This document shows, one piece after another, positions 21,091-33,470 of a stretch of DNA of 64,000 nt (position 1 is its first letter; the number at the start of each line of letters is the position of its first letter). Position numbers and translations under genes: made by a program. Under the pieces are notes generated by a model. That model did not search any database. It saw only the letters and a list, made by a program, of their open reading frames with translations, and had not been told where the DNA came from. The stretch is taken from assembly GCA_030544215.1 (NCBI GenBank), contig JARZZO010000014.1, positions 41,631,734 to 41,695,733 of the forward strand, given 5' to 3'. This stretch comes from Zantedeschia hybrid cultivar. Taxonomy: Eukaryota; Streptophyta; Magnoliopsida; Alismatales; Araceae.

Positions 21091-23824
21091 TGGAACAAGG
21101 CGAAGGGTCACGGAAAGGCTAAAGCCATAACAAAGCGACGGAGGACGGCCCCCCTTGCGGTGGTACCAAGGGAAGAGGTTACGGAAGAAGTGCCGGCCGA
21201 GCTAGCGGCGGTGGCGGCATTCTTGGAGAACGAAGAGGTTCCTCCAGCACCCATGGCCGAAGAAGAAGGAGGGGAGGACGACCTCCACCTGGTAAGTTCC
21301 CTGTGGGTGTGTTTGGGTAAAGAAAAGAGAGAGGAAAGGGGTTCTTCGGAAGAACCCGAAATTGGGTTTGAATGGCGTCCAGACCAGGTGACGCCTTTCA
21401 AAGGGCGTCGTCCTGGTCTGACGCTATTCAGGCCAAAATTCAATTTTTAAATAGGACAGAAAATAGGTTCAAAAGGCGTCAGGGGTGGTGGACGCCTTTC
21501 AATGGGCGTCCATCATTGCAGACGCCTTTTAAAAAGAATATTTTATTGATTTTCTGTTCATTGACTGATGAATTTTTTGTTGTTTTTTATTTGCAGGGGA
21601 CGATGAGGGCCCGGATATCCTGGGACTTAGTTGTAAGGGAATATAGAGGACTCCCGGACTTCCAGAAGGCGCGCCTGCGCCAGATGGGGTTCGCGGAGAT
21701 TCTAGAGATCGAGCCATTTTGGCTCGATTTAGTCCTCTTGCAGGCGCTGCGGGTGAGGTGGCATGTGGAAAGCAGGGCTTTCCTAATGCCTTGGGGCCAC
21801 ATGGTCCAAACCTTAGAGGACGTGGCCAGGATCACTGGCCTCCGAGTAGATGGTAGGCCGGTGAGCGGGGTGACCTACCCCTATTACCGAGGGATGGCTG
21901 AGGCCCTACTAGGGATAGAGGTATCCAACCTTGATAGGGAGTCTAGGATAGTCCCTAGGGTAGAGGTAGAGGCTGCCTTAGGTTTAGTAGAGCCCCGACA
22001 TCGGTCGGACGGGACCCGGGAGGAGTTTAGGAGTAGGTTAGCTGAGTCTTCTTCTGCCGTCTATTGTAGTGACCCTGATCAGGTAGAGGAGATAGATAGG
22101 CAGCTCAGAGTCTTCCTTGTCTTCTTTTTCGGTCGGTTACTCTTTGGCACGAAAGGCGACCACATTCACTGTAGGTTCCTTAGTCTCTTAGATGACTTAG
22201 ATAGTTTACACAAGTATGCATGGGGTGCGGCCCTCCTGGCCCACCTGTTCGCTGATCTCTCCGCGGTAACGCCGGACCGCGAGACGACTGTCAGTGGCTT
22301 CTCGCCGTTCCTCCAGGTATTGAGTTATTTTAATTATTTGTTTATGGTATGAAATGCAATGATATGATGCTTTTCTAACTTACATGTTCATGTATGCAGG
22401 TGTTGAGCTACTATTACTTTCCGCTCGGCAGAGCGAGGATTGTGAGGCCGGACGCTGTCCCTTTGGGTCGCCGCTGGCAGCCCATCGTGGACACTGCCCC
22501 ACAGCACCATCAGCTGACGGCCCTCCGCCGTCAGTTTCTTGACTACCCGGAGCTCTTGGTGAGTCTTTTAATTTGTTCAATTTTGTTTATTAAATGTAAT
22601 CTTTCATGCATCTAACCTGTATGCAGGTGATCTGGCGCCCGTACATGGGCATGGGCGAGGAGGGCCACCCGTGGGTGACGGTTGGCCGGAGACGGTTCGG
22701 TCAGCAGATGTGGCTCCACTGCCTGAACGAGATCGAGCCGCTCCGCCTCCGCCTAGTGATGAGGACCCTGGGCCTCCATCAAGAATGGATCGAAGAGGAG
22801 GTCCCGGAGGGCATCGGGAGGAGCATGAGGGGCAAGCAGGCCCTCACAGACTGGCGTGCCAAGTTCCCCGAGCAGTACCGGACCTATTACGCCGACCAGC
22901 TACGACTCCTCCGACCACTCGATGTAAGTATGACTTTCATGCTTCTTTCATTTTATTATTATCTTACTTTATATTTGTGAATGAATGTGTGTATGTATGG
23001 TATGCAAGATGCACGGGATGCTGTGATCATTGACCTCCGGGCCCGCCTCCAGGATGCCGAGGCCCAGCTGGAACAGGTCCAGAAAGAACTCTTTGACCTT
23101 GTATGTATGCATGCTTATGAGATGAATATTTTAATTAATTAATTTGTTTTGACAATTAGCCACTGACAGTTAGTCTTTTGGTGCAGCGAGCCGTCTATAC
23201 CCAGGCGGCTCCTCCTTCACATGGAGCCTTATCCTCTGCCCTGCCTGCCGCTTATGAGGCTACCATTGCTGATCTCCAGAGTCAGCTCGCCTCCGCTATC
23301 CGTCGAGCTTCTCTTGCGGAGGAGGATCGGGCTGCTCGAGTAAGTTCCATCCTTCTTCTTCCATTGTTTGCTTGATTATTTTGGACTGACAATGTCTTCT
23401 TTTACAGGTTGCCGAGCTTCAGGAGGCCCTTCAGAGGGCTGAGATTGACGCAACTCGAGTCTGTGAGCTTGAGGAGTAGGTGGCCCGTCTCTCCACTGGA
23501 GATCTCGCACGACTGCAGGTTCGCCTAGAGATTTTGACTGAGGAGAGGGATCGCGACTGCCTTCGGCTGGAGAGTCTTCAGGGTCGCCTCTCCGTGGCAG
23601 AGCACGAGCGCCGGATGGTGGAGGAGAGATATCAGTGAGCCCTCCAGCGGGCTATCGATCGTGGTCAGGCGAGTGCTTTCACAACCAACATCGCCATATC
23701 GTCCGGCCATGCAGGGCCGAGTGCGATGGGACCACCTCCACCTCCTAGCCGAGGACCAACACCGGATGCTCTTGATGAGGCTCAAAGCCAATTTGATGAA
23801 GGGGCAGGGGAGAGTCAGCCATGA
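21091..23824 (+). pseudogene. Antisense gene 2 of E1: plant mobile domain plus coiled coil, seven exons
   Basis: Exons inferred from GT-AG sites that keep phase 0: ~21091-21291, 21597-22316, 22400-22558, 22627-22923, 23008-23100, 23187-23339, 23408-23824, in all about 680 codons. Exons 2-4 encode a typical plant mobile domain (PWGHMVQTLEDVARITGL, then GRRWQPI and later helices). Exons 5-7 are Glu/Gln/Arg-rich heptads predicting a coiled coil, ending in a Pro-rich tail. Breaks: the ATG at 21090 is out of frame with exon 1, the exon 5 acceptor reads CAA instead of CAG, and stops lie at 23477-23479 (TAG) and 23636-23638 (TGA). Intron 1 holds four of the GCGTC/GACGC palindromes. Family role: nuclear silencing cofactors of the MAIN/MAIL1 type; role in the element unknown. 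Confidence 0.8.
21370..21535. repeat. Four GCGTC-N10-GACGC palindromes in intron 1 of antisense gene 2
   Basis: Two abutting pairs (about 21370-21432 and 21472-21535) with spacers CAGACCAGGT, GTCCTGGTCT, AGGGGTGGTG and CATCATTGCA. The first two spacers are near reverse complements of each other, so this pair can also fold as one longer hairpin. Confidence 0.88.
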
Positions 23825-23829
23825 GGGCT

Positions 23830-25172
23830 GCATATGTACTTTTCTTTTTCTTTTTGTGAATCTTGTACAAAGCACCTTTTGATATATATATGAAATCAGC
23901 TTTGTGTCTCATTTGTGTGATTTCCTTGGCTTTCATACCTGTACCCTGTACATTACTTAACAAATAGGTTAAGTATCTATTTAGGCTTACCCCTTGCCCG
24001 GTTAAGTAACCGGCTACTTGATCCTATTCTTGGTATAAGGGTCAAGGGGCATAGCCTTTATTAACAAAGGAAATAATAATTGAACTGAAGAAAATAACGG
24101 AGTAAGATGTAACATACAAGCATGCAGATGCTCGCTGAAAATAAAGGAATGAAGCATACCAAATGTTACAAACAGATGCTAATTGAAATATTTTTGATTT
24201 TGAAATATTCATTTTTGTTTGGGTTTTGGAATATGTATTTTTTTGGATTTTTTAAATATGTATTTTTTTATTATTTTGAGATATATACTTTTTTTGGATT
24301 TTGAAATATGTATTTTTAGATTTTGAAATATATATATTTTTTAGATTTTTGAAATATGTATTTTTTTGGATTTTTGAAATATGTATTTTTTGGATTTTGG
24401 GATTAATGTGCAAACTAAAAGACCAGCATGGTACCTAGATCAAAAGAACATTCATTTATTAACTTAATTCCCAAATTGTTCTTCAATAATCTAATTTAGA
24501 CCCATCGTGCTTGAACTTGTGTTTCCATTCGTGATCCCATTTGATGATTTGATCCTTAGTTAATCTAGGCCGTTCCTTAAGCTTGGAGTACGTCTCTTCA
24601 GAAAGAAAGGAGGAATTGGTTTAGAAAGCCCACGAGAAGGTTCCGGAGACCCAAAAAGATGTACCTTTCTTACCCTAATATCTATTGGGGTTCGGTCATT
24701 TTCTTTCCGGGATATTTATCGACCTTGCGTTTCCTTTTATTTCACTTAATGGCCTTGATGTAGCGTTTGTAGTGTAATGGCCTTTTAATTTGATGCTTGG
24801 CTTTTGCCTTTTGTTTTTTCTTTGTCTTTTCATGGGACGGATCTACCCCCCCCCCCCCCCCCCCTTTTTTTTTTATGACAGCCTCCTACTAAGATGGTGG
24901 GTATTTTTGGTAGTCTATTCTAAGCCTCGTTCCGACATCGTGGGCCGAGTGTAAAAATAGAATTTTTGTTTTAAAAAGAATGATTTGCACTTTACACCAT
25001 CGGTCAAGCTTTCGATATTCTTTTGGACTTCACATCTCTTGTTACTCACGAACCAAACGTGTCAGTGTGTAGTAATGTGTTTGAATTAAATTATCCAGAC
25101 TGATAAGGGAATTTGAGTTTCTAAGTTTTCTGATTCTACTAGTCCTTGCACCATGCTGATCGACTCTTTAAC
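23830..25172 (-). other. E1 region between pol and the antisense cassette
   Basis: Non-coding, matching E2 at about 6330-7625. It includes an A/T minisatellite (24190-24410) and a run of about 18 C at 24847-24864 where E2 has only five, followed by T10. The 3' ends of antisense transcripts would fall near 23830-23900. Short frames here are AT-rich and not genes. Confidence 0.75.
24190..24410. repeat. A/T-rich minisatellite in E1
   Basis: About eight imperfect units with GAAATATGTATTTTTT followed by GGATTTT. Homologous to 6560-6870 in E2 but with fewer and more regular units. Confidence 0.75.
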
Positions 25173-27140
25173 CTAAGGGTAGTATTTCTTAAGATACAGA
25201 CCATTCCAGGGGTGAGTTAATTCTTACCCTTCTGCATTAACTAGACAGTAAGCGTTACCAGAAAAAGCATACGATACAACATAAAGTCCTTCCCAATTGG
25301 GTTGGAGCTTAGAACGCGGACCACCAGGTTTTACAAAGATTCTCTTAACGACTATTTCACCAACTTTGAACTTACGTTCAATGACTTTCTTTTGATAAAA
25401 ATGTGCTAATCTATTTTGATAAACTCTTGCATGATTAGCAGTTGACCATCTTTTCTCGTCTAAGAGTTCCAATTGAGTAAGGAGTGCTGAACAGTGTTCA
25501 TTAATAGAAAATTCCTTATTCAATTGTACTCTTAATGACGGTATAAGGATCTCATATGGAACTACCGCCTCCATTTCAAATGTTAAGGAATAAGGAGTTT
25601 GTCCGGTGGGCGTGCGGATCGAAGTTCAGTAGGCCCATAGAGCCTCAATCAATTTTTCTGGCCAGTCTATGAATTTATTAGACTTGCACGTCTTTTTGAT
25701 GATTTTTATCAAAGTCTTGTTAGTTGCCTCTGCTTGGCCATTGCCTTGCGGATAATAAGGAGACGAATGATGCAATGCAATTTTGTACCTGTTGCAGAGG
25801 TCTTTCAGTTCTTGTGACACGAACTACGGTCCATTGTCGGTGATGATGGTGCTTGGAATTCCAAATCTCGTGATGATGTTCTTCATGATGAACTTGTAGA
25901 CGGTTGATGCTTTGACTTCCGTGTATGTTTCAGCTTCCGCCCACTTGGTAAAGTATTCCGTTGCCGTGAGGATGATGGACTTCTGCTTAATGCCGGAATC
26001 AGGATTGCCAAGGGGTCTAATGACATCGAAAGCCCACATGGAGAAAGGCCATGGGGAGGAAACAGGATGGAGTGAAGATGCAGGAGAATGAATCTTATCG
26101 GCGTGAAGTTGACACTTTGCACACCTACGGACATACCCTACATAATCTTCTTCCATGGTTGGCCAATAGAATCCTTGTCTAAGGATTTTCTTTGCTAACA
26201 TTTGTCCATTAACATGGCCACCACAAACTTCAGCATGAGCTCCTTCCATAACCTTCCAAAGCTCATCTTCGTCTAAACATCTTAGAAGAACTCCATCAAA
26301 ACCACTTTTGTATAATGCTCCTCCAGCTAGGGTGTATCTTTGAGCAACTCTCTTGATAGCCCTTTTCTCCTCAGTTGTGGCTTCTTCTGGATATGATTGA
26401 TCTTCACAATATTTAGCAATTTCGTAGTACCATGGTTTCTGCTAATCATCCATCTCTTCTAACAGTTCCATTAACATAATCTCTCTCTTTTCCACAATAT
26501 TTCCATCTATGCCCTTCTTCAGCAGCTTCTCCTTAGTCCTAAGGAATGAAGGGTCTTTCACGGCGGGTGAAAGACGCCTATGAAAAATGATCGACTCAGA
26601 TTGTCTGTTGATTGGGAAATTGAGGGATGATGCAAGTGAAGCTAGAGCGTCAGCTAAGATGTTCTGATTCCTAAGAACATGGACGAATATCAACTTTGTG
26701 AAAAGCTTTGCATAAGCAGAAGTGAGTTCTTGATAAGGCTTGAGCTTGGGATCAAGAGTTCGATATTTGGTTAACACCTGGCGAAGAATCAATTGGCTAT
26801 CACCCACAATTCTGAGCTTAGTGGCACGATGGAGATGAGCAGCCTCAAGGCTAGTAAGGAGTGCCTCGTATTCAGCTATATTATTAGTGACTGGAAAGTC
26901 AAACTGAAAGGCTTGTGGAATGGTGACACCTTCAGGTGATAACAGAACAATGCCGATCCCTTTTCCATGGAAATTTAGAGCTCCGTCAAAATGCAGAGTC
27001 CACATGCCATCTTTGATTCTGTCTATAGATATCAGTTCCTCATCCGGAAACTCTGATCGGACTGGATCAAAACGAGAAAGGGGGTGATGAGAGAGATGTT
27101 CTGCTATGGCATAGCCTTTGATCGCTTTCTGCTGAATGTA
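25173..27140 (-). pseudogene. E1 pol remains: second RNase H and integrase
   Basis: Collinear with E2 7626-9630. The second RNase H (26442-27005) and integrase pieces (25824-26249, 25626-25820, 25224-25574) are each recognisable with their acidic and zinc-binding residues, but are parted by stops. Compared with E2, examples are CGA to TGA near 25627 and CAG to TAG near 25826 (minus strand), both C-to-T changes. No intact enzyme can be made. It is useful as the undamaged reference for the 25 bases that E2 lost next door. Confidence 0.9.
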
Positions 27141-27173
27141 AGTGATATCGAATTGAGATAGAAAGCTTTGCCA

Positions 27174-29048
27174 TCATGCTAACCTATCAGTAAGGACAAA
27201 TTTCTTAAGTAGAAACTTGATCGGATTCATCCTAGCGATAAGATGGACTTCATGGGCTAGAAAGTAATGCTTCAATTTCTGAACCACCCATACAAGTGTT
27301 GCACATGTTTTCTCCATCGATGTGTATCTCTGTTCAGCGGGGTTGAGAAGTTTAGAGAGATAGTAGGCTGCCCTCTCCTTTCCTTCTTCATCCTCTTGTG
27401 CTAGGACAGCCCCCACTGCATCATCCAGGACATAATTGTATAGTATCAATGATTTGCCCGGAGATGGTGGTCTTAAAACAGGAGGACTTGCCAAATAATT
27501 CTTCAGTCCATCGAATGCCTCCTGACACTTATCGTCCCAATTGAATTTGACTCCCGGCTTGGTAAGCTCGTAGAACGGCTTATACATTTGTGAGTGTTGG
27601 GAGACAAAACGGCGAATAAATTGCAACCTCCCGATCAATCCTCTTAACTCTTTCAAGTTCTTGGGAGGTGACATTTCTCTAATAGCCTTTGCCTTGTTGG
27701 GATCGATCTCAATTCCCCGTTTACTGACAATGAATCCAAGTAATTTTCCTGAGGATACCCCGAATACACATTTCTTAAGGTTCATTTTTAACTGATATTC
27801 TCGTGATCTTTCTAATACTTTTGCCAAAACTTTGGCATGCTCAGCCTTAGTCTTAGATTTCACTAACAAGTCATCCACATATACTTCTAGATCGATATGC
27901 ATCATGTCGTGAAATATTGCCATCATAGCCCTTTGATAAGTAGCTCCAGCGTTCTTTAATCCGAAAGGCATGACGACATAGCAATATGTCCCCCAAGGTG
28001 TAGTAAATGATGTCTTTTCTTGATCTTCTTCTGCCAATTTGATCTGATTATATCCTAAGAATCCATCTATAAATGATAAAGTTTCATAGCCAGCTGTGTT
28101 ATCGATGAGTACATCAATGTGAGGCAATGGAAAATCATCTTTAGGACACGCCCGGTTCAAATCTCGAAAGTCAATACAAATTCTGACCTTTCCATCTTTC
28201 TTCATAACTGGGACTATGTTGGCCACCTATTGTGGATAGATGATAACTCTAATAAATTTGGATTTATGTAGCTTATCGACCTCTTCCTTTATCTTCAAAG
28301 TCATTTGTGGGTTGAATCACCTTAACTTCTGTTTAACCGGGCTAGCTCCATCCTTTAATGTCAACCTGTGTTCCACTAGTGATGAGTCTAACCCCGGCAT
28401 ATCCTCATAACTCCAGGCGAAAGTGTCCTTATAATCCTTAAGAACTTGTACCATTGCCTTCTCATCAATTTCAGAAAGATTCTTGCCAACGAGGACAACC
28501 TTAGGTTCATCTTCAGTCCCTAGATTGATCTCTTTGGTGGGCTCTTCTACGGCAGCTGAGGGTTCATCGAGTCTTTTTACTCCACTGGCATATGCCTCAG
28601 CTGCGTCCTCGTCATCTTCCTCATCTTCAACAATGGGGTCTTTTTCGTGTATCAATTCATACACCCCATATTCATCATTAACTGACTCATCATCTACACA
28701 ATCTTCTGGCATCTGAATAGGATTCTCTAACAGCTGAGGGATCATAGAGCAAGAAAGGCATTTAAATGCTAAATCCTGGAGGTATCTATCTGGAATTTGT
28801 TTATCTTTAGATTTTCTAAACTTCCTAACCTGACTAATCTACCTACAACTAGACTCCCTATCCTGACCTAATGAGGACGAAGCAGAATGAAAATTATAGG
28901 ATACAGGCAGAAATACAGGACAATCCTCTCGAGGGGAGGGGCAGAGGAGATCTAGAAGAGAATCTTGACTGAACGACCCGCGCGATGGGGTACAATCGGA
29001 CAAGTAGGAAGTTTCCTCAACGAGGATCTGGGAGAAATTTGTTGCCAA
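27174..29048 (-). pseudogene. E1 pol remains: reverse transcriptase and RNase H
   Basis: Frames 27174-28226 and 28317-28745 carry RT and the acidic N-terminal linker, and 28839-29048 the start of pol. The YVDD catalytic motif and the FGLKNAGATYQ region are kept. Stops fall near 28227 (a Gln or Trp codon of E2) and around 28315 and 28750-28840. Unlike E2, the join from the Ty3-type RNase H toward the second RNase H (27180-27235) has no 25-bp loss. Confidence 0.9.
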
Positions 29049-29169
29049 ATTGACATTTTTTTTGGAGAAAAGATGAATTAATCATAAAACAAGAATGAAG
29101 GTGAATAGGAGGAGAATGGGATGGAGGAAGCGGCACCAAGGCCAAAGGATTGGGGGGATCATATAGTAG

Positions 29170-32100
29170 TATGTCCCAGATTAAATCATAAATCCTCTCT
29201 AGATCGAGAGGAGGTTGAGGGATAAAGTCCCGTGTGGACAGGGGGATCATGATGGGCGGAGCCCGTGGAATATCTTCAGTAATGACCCGCGACCAAGTCG
29301 GAGTCAGAAGCAGAGTGCAGAATAAGGTATGGAGTGTGAAAATGTAAGAGGGATAAATCTCCGTCCAAAGAAGATCCGTGGTAGAACCAGCTTCATAGGG
29401 GTCATCTGGCTCCCCTTCATATGTTTCCTCAGACAGTAGTATTCTTTTATTAAAAATGGCACCAGGCCCTTCAATCAGCTCATCTATTTGTGGCAGCCAC
29501 TTTGGTTATGAAGGATCAAGAAATAGTTTGTTTAATGCAATATACATATCTCTTAGGTCAAACCATTTGTACCATTCACACTCAGGGTCTTGGAACTTCC
29601 TCCTTTTCATTGACCGCAGAGCCTCCAAGGACTGGTACGTGAGCAATTATGAACAATGTCTGGCCAGGTCTCTTCTATATATGTCATGGAGGTGAAAATA
29701 GGAAGTGATGACCACTGTATTGTCATGACTAATCACGGGCCCCTTGACGAAATGTGTGTATAAGGTCCATATTAAAGGGTCCCGACCTTCTTTGCATGGT
29801 GTAGACATTGTCTCCTATATCTTATGGCCGTCTTCATTTTCTTCATGCTGAGTAATGTCATGTTTCACTTTTCTTGGCCTATAGCCCAGACCATTTCCAG
29901 GTGTCCTTCGGTTATCCTTGAGGGGCGTGGTTCTGCCTTGTAATTGTGTGCCTAGGCCCTTTTCAAGCTGATAACCACCCTTCATCATTATTTTCCAACC
30001 AGGGGTACTCATGCACTTCCCTCGCTTTATGGCATCCAGTGGATAAGGAGTAAGAGTGGCGGCCTTTAAAGGATCAGCCACCGGACGGTAGACATGTAAT
30101 ACCGACAGAAAAGGTTGTCGGCCAGGTAAAGAAGTTGGCCTGATATTCAAGGAGTGAGCATCAGTAAGGATTGGCATGCTCGTAACTTTAATGATTCGTC
30201 CTTTGTAGGGAAATTTGAGGCACTGATGATTCGTAGAGGGAATCGCCTCAAGGATTTTAATATAAGGACGACCCAAATAGCATTCAAGGAAGGATCGATT
30301 TTCAAAATGTAAAATTTGACCTCGGCATGACATATAGGGCCTAACTCTACTTTTAAATAGACCATTCCGAGAGGGGAACGGGTGGAGTTATTATAAGTTG
30401 TTACAGAGATAGGGCTAGGCAGCCATTTTTCTTTGGGTACACCACATAGTTCAAGGGTCTTCGGAGGCAGGACATTAATTGAAGCCCCCCGTGTCGACCA
30501 GACATGCATCTACGGCCTTCTTGCAGATATTGATCGTAATACTCAGAGTCATGCTTCTGCCTGCTGGTGGTGCTAGTTCCGAGGCATGAAATAAGATAGA
30601 GGGCTGATCCCCCTGAGGATCTAGTAGTGCGGCGATCTTCTCTACCGACACGTCTTCGTTGACCATTACTTTTTGTAGGTATTCCATTAGAGCTTCCTAA
30701 TGGGTCTTCGATCTTTTGATCAACTCAAGCGCAGAGATTCGTGCCGATGTTCTATCCAATTGCTTCAGCAGGTCATATTGAGTGCCTGGTGCACTCTCAT
30801 CGTTATGCGCTTCCTCTGGCGGCTGTGACGGGCCGTCTCTGACTGTTGATTGAGGAAAGACCTTATTGAAGATCCTCCCACTCCGGAGTGCATGTTCTTC
30901 AGTTGTGGAAGGTCCGAGCGACAGCTTGAGCACCGTAGGGTTAGTGGATGATGTGGATGGTGTGGAGGGTTGGTATATGGGTGATGGCATGGAGTTACTT
31001 GGTGGTAGCATGGTACGGATGAGAGGCTTAGATGGTTGGATGGTGGAGGGGTAGTTGATCGGTGCGGATGAAGTGGGGAATGGTGCGCGGAGTAATGGTT
31101 TAGATGGTTGTATGGCATTTAGGTAAGTGGTGGTGGTGGTAGGTGATGTAGGGAATGGTACGCTGAGCAGTGGTTTGGATGGCATGAGGGGTGCGTAATT
31201 AGCTTGCGGTAGGTTGTTTGATGGAGGTATGGTGGCGTAGGGGGTAATGGGTTTGAGGAAAGCGGGTGGTGGTTATGGGTTAATGGGCATGGATAAGCGG
31301 TACGCGGGTGTTGATACCGGTGTGATGGTAACGGGTTGTGGTTTAGGTATGTGGAGGGTGTGGCGTGGTGGTTGCTCAGTGGTGCTCGGAGTGTGACCCA
31401 TTGAATAAATAGAGGAAGAGTCCTCTATCTTCCACTGTTGTCCTCGGTTAGCCTCAGACCAGCTATTTGTCAAAATAGGGGCAACTTGATTCTGGTTCTG
31501 GTGCTCCGGGAGTGGGTTCTGCACTATTCCCATGTTTGGCAGTGCCGCTGCCTGTGTCGGCGCTCTTGGTTGTTGTTGTTGTTGTTGTTGTTGTTGTGGT
31601 CTTCTCGCCTTCAAGGCGGATATATACTTCTTCATTTCTTCCCAATCAATGCCTCCCTACTAGTTGAGATCATGAATATAATCTCGGAATTGGAAGCAGG
31701 TATCTATTGTGTGTCCAGGTTGTCGGTGGAAATAACAATACCTAGAAGTGTCGGCATTTTGAGGCCAAACTATTTTTTCTCTTGGCAAAACCAAAGCATT
31801 GGCTGCCATTAAAGCATTGAAGATATCTGATAAGGACTCTGAAAGAACTGGATATTCTGCCCTTTTCGGGCCTAGAGGTTTCCTCTGCTGGTTATAATCA
31901 ACAGGAGGAGGCACATTGTGGTATGCCGGCAGTGCGCGCGGCTGGTATTGCTGTTGTTGTGGGGGTTGATACTGTAATTGCTGCTGTGGCTGCTGTGGTG
32001 GTTGCTGGTTTGGCTGCTGAGGTTGCTGGTACTGAGGCTACTAATACTGTGGGTTCGGCTGCTGTTGTCTGTAGTCCAGCTAGTTTGGCTGCTGCGGCCG

Positions 32101-33470
32101 CTGGTACTATAGTTGCTGATTCCTCACGAATTAGGGCTGATTGTTGTTCATGGTACTAATTTGCTCATGGGAGAGCGTGCCCTCAGTGGTTGGACCCGTG
32201 CTAGGAGAATTTGGCACGGCAGGCTTCCGAGGTGGAGGCTTGCTAGGTCGGTGAGGATCAAAGACACTAGAGAATGTAGCATCCTTTAAAGCGTTCTGAC
32301 AATAGCGCACCCTTTCATAGAGCTCTGCTATACTGGTCAAATTGTTCAGGGCAAGGACTAGTTTAAACTGAGGTGTAGCATTGGAAATCAACATCTTTAC
32401 TTGCTCGGACTCAGACAAATGATCTTTGACTTTTTCTGCCATGTCCCTCCATCTATCAACAAAACTGACGAATTCTTCGTCGGGCTTCATTTTTTCTGCT
32501 ATCAGGTCAGTAATGGACAGGGAGGGTGCAACTCTATCCTGGTATCGTTGAATGAATTTTCGTGATACGATACCATAGTCCTCTACTTCAGATGGCTCTA
32601 AGGAAAAGAACCATTTGAGGGCTGGTCCTTCTAGAGATTTCCTAAACAAAAATGCTAACGACCTCTTGTCGTTTTGCCAGAAAGATGACTCATACATGAA
32701 TTCCTTCAAATGAGTGAAATGGTTACCAGTACCGTTGTATTTTCGGTACACTGGCATTTCGGAGGGCGGCAAATGGAACACGGGCATACTTGGCAGGTTA
32801 ATCTCAGGTGCAACTTTAACTCCCATCATTTTCTGAAAATTATTGAATTGTTCATCCATACGCTCCATCTTTGCGAGTAGAGCTTGAGTCGTCGGATTGA
32901 CTGGAGGAGGGGGAGGTAGAGGTACATGATAGGCCTGTTGCCTAGAGTATGTGGGGCAAGAGGGATAATAGGGTTGAGGTCCGGTAGAGCTTCCGCCATA
33001 CCTGAGGGCATTTTGGTATGTTGGCGTAGGTGGTCTAGCCGGTTGCCTCGAGGAGGACAATTGTGGCCCAACTGGCTGAGAAGTTGAAACCTGAAGGCCT
33101 TCCATGGCCTGATGAACAAATGAAGTGTGCTGAGGAGGAGGTTGAGGAATGATAGGGGGGACCACAGGATTCGGCCCAGTAGACGGTACATGCGTCTTCC
33201 CTTTCAAAATAGAGTGGATTGCCTCAAGTTGGTGAGGATCCAGGTGGGAGGCCAGAACTCCCAGGGCGTTGACCAGATCAGATGGATTGAAAGATGAGGG
33301 CTCATTCGGGTTCATGGCCCCCTCAAAGATAGGATGAGAAACCGCATGCACTTGCGGAGGAAGATCAGCACCAGAATGGTGTTGATCATGGACAAAAGGA
33401 GGAGGGACATGAAGGTTTCCCTCATGTTCAGATGGATAAGAATAAGGATCATGGGGGGGCATTAGCATCT
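29170..33470 (-). pseudogene. E1 gag-protease remains
   Basis: Homologous along its length to E2 11599-15780. Recognisable pieces are gag core (32131-33470), zinc knuckle (31660-31914; same C-x2-H-x4-H-x4-C), Pro-rich linker (30697-31185), protease (30147-30687, where the reading frame shifts next to the DTGAS site) and the G-patch-like segment (29815-30333). Several TAG stops cluster in the Gln-rich stretch near 32040-32130, as expected from C-to-T decay of CAG codons. A (GTT)n run at 31565-31595 encodes Gln in the gag frame. The N-terminus is cut off by the insertion at 33471. Confidence 0.9.
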
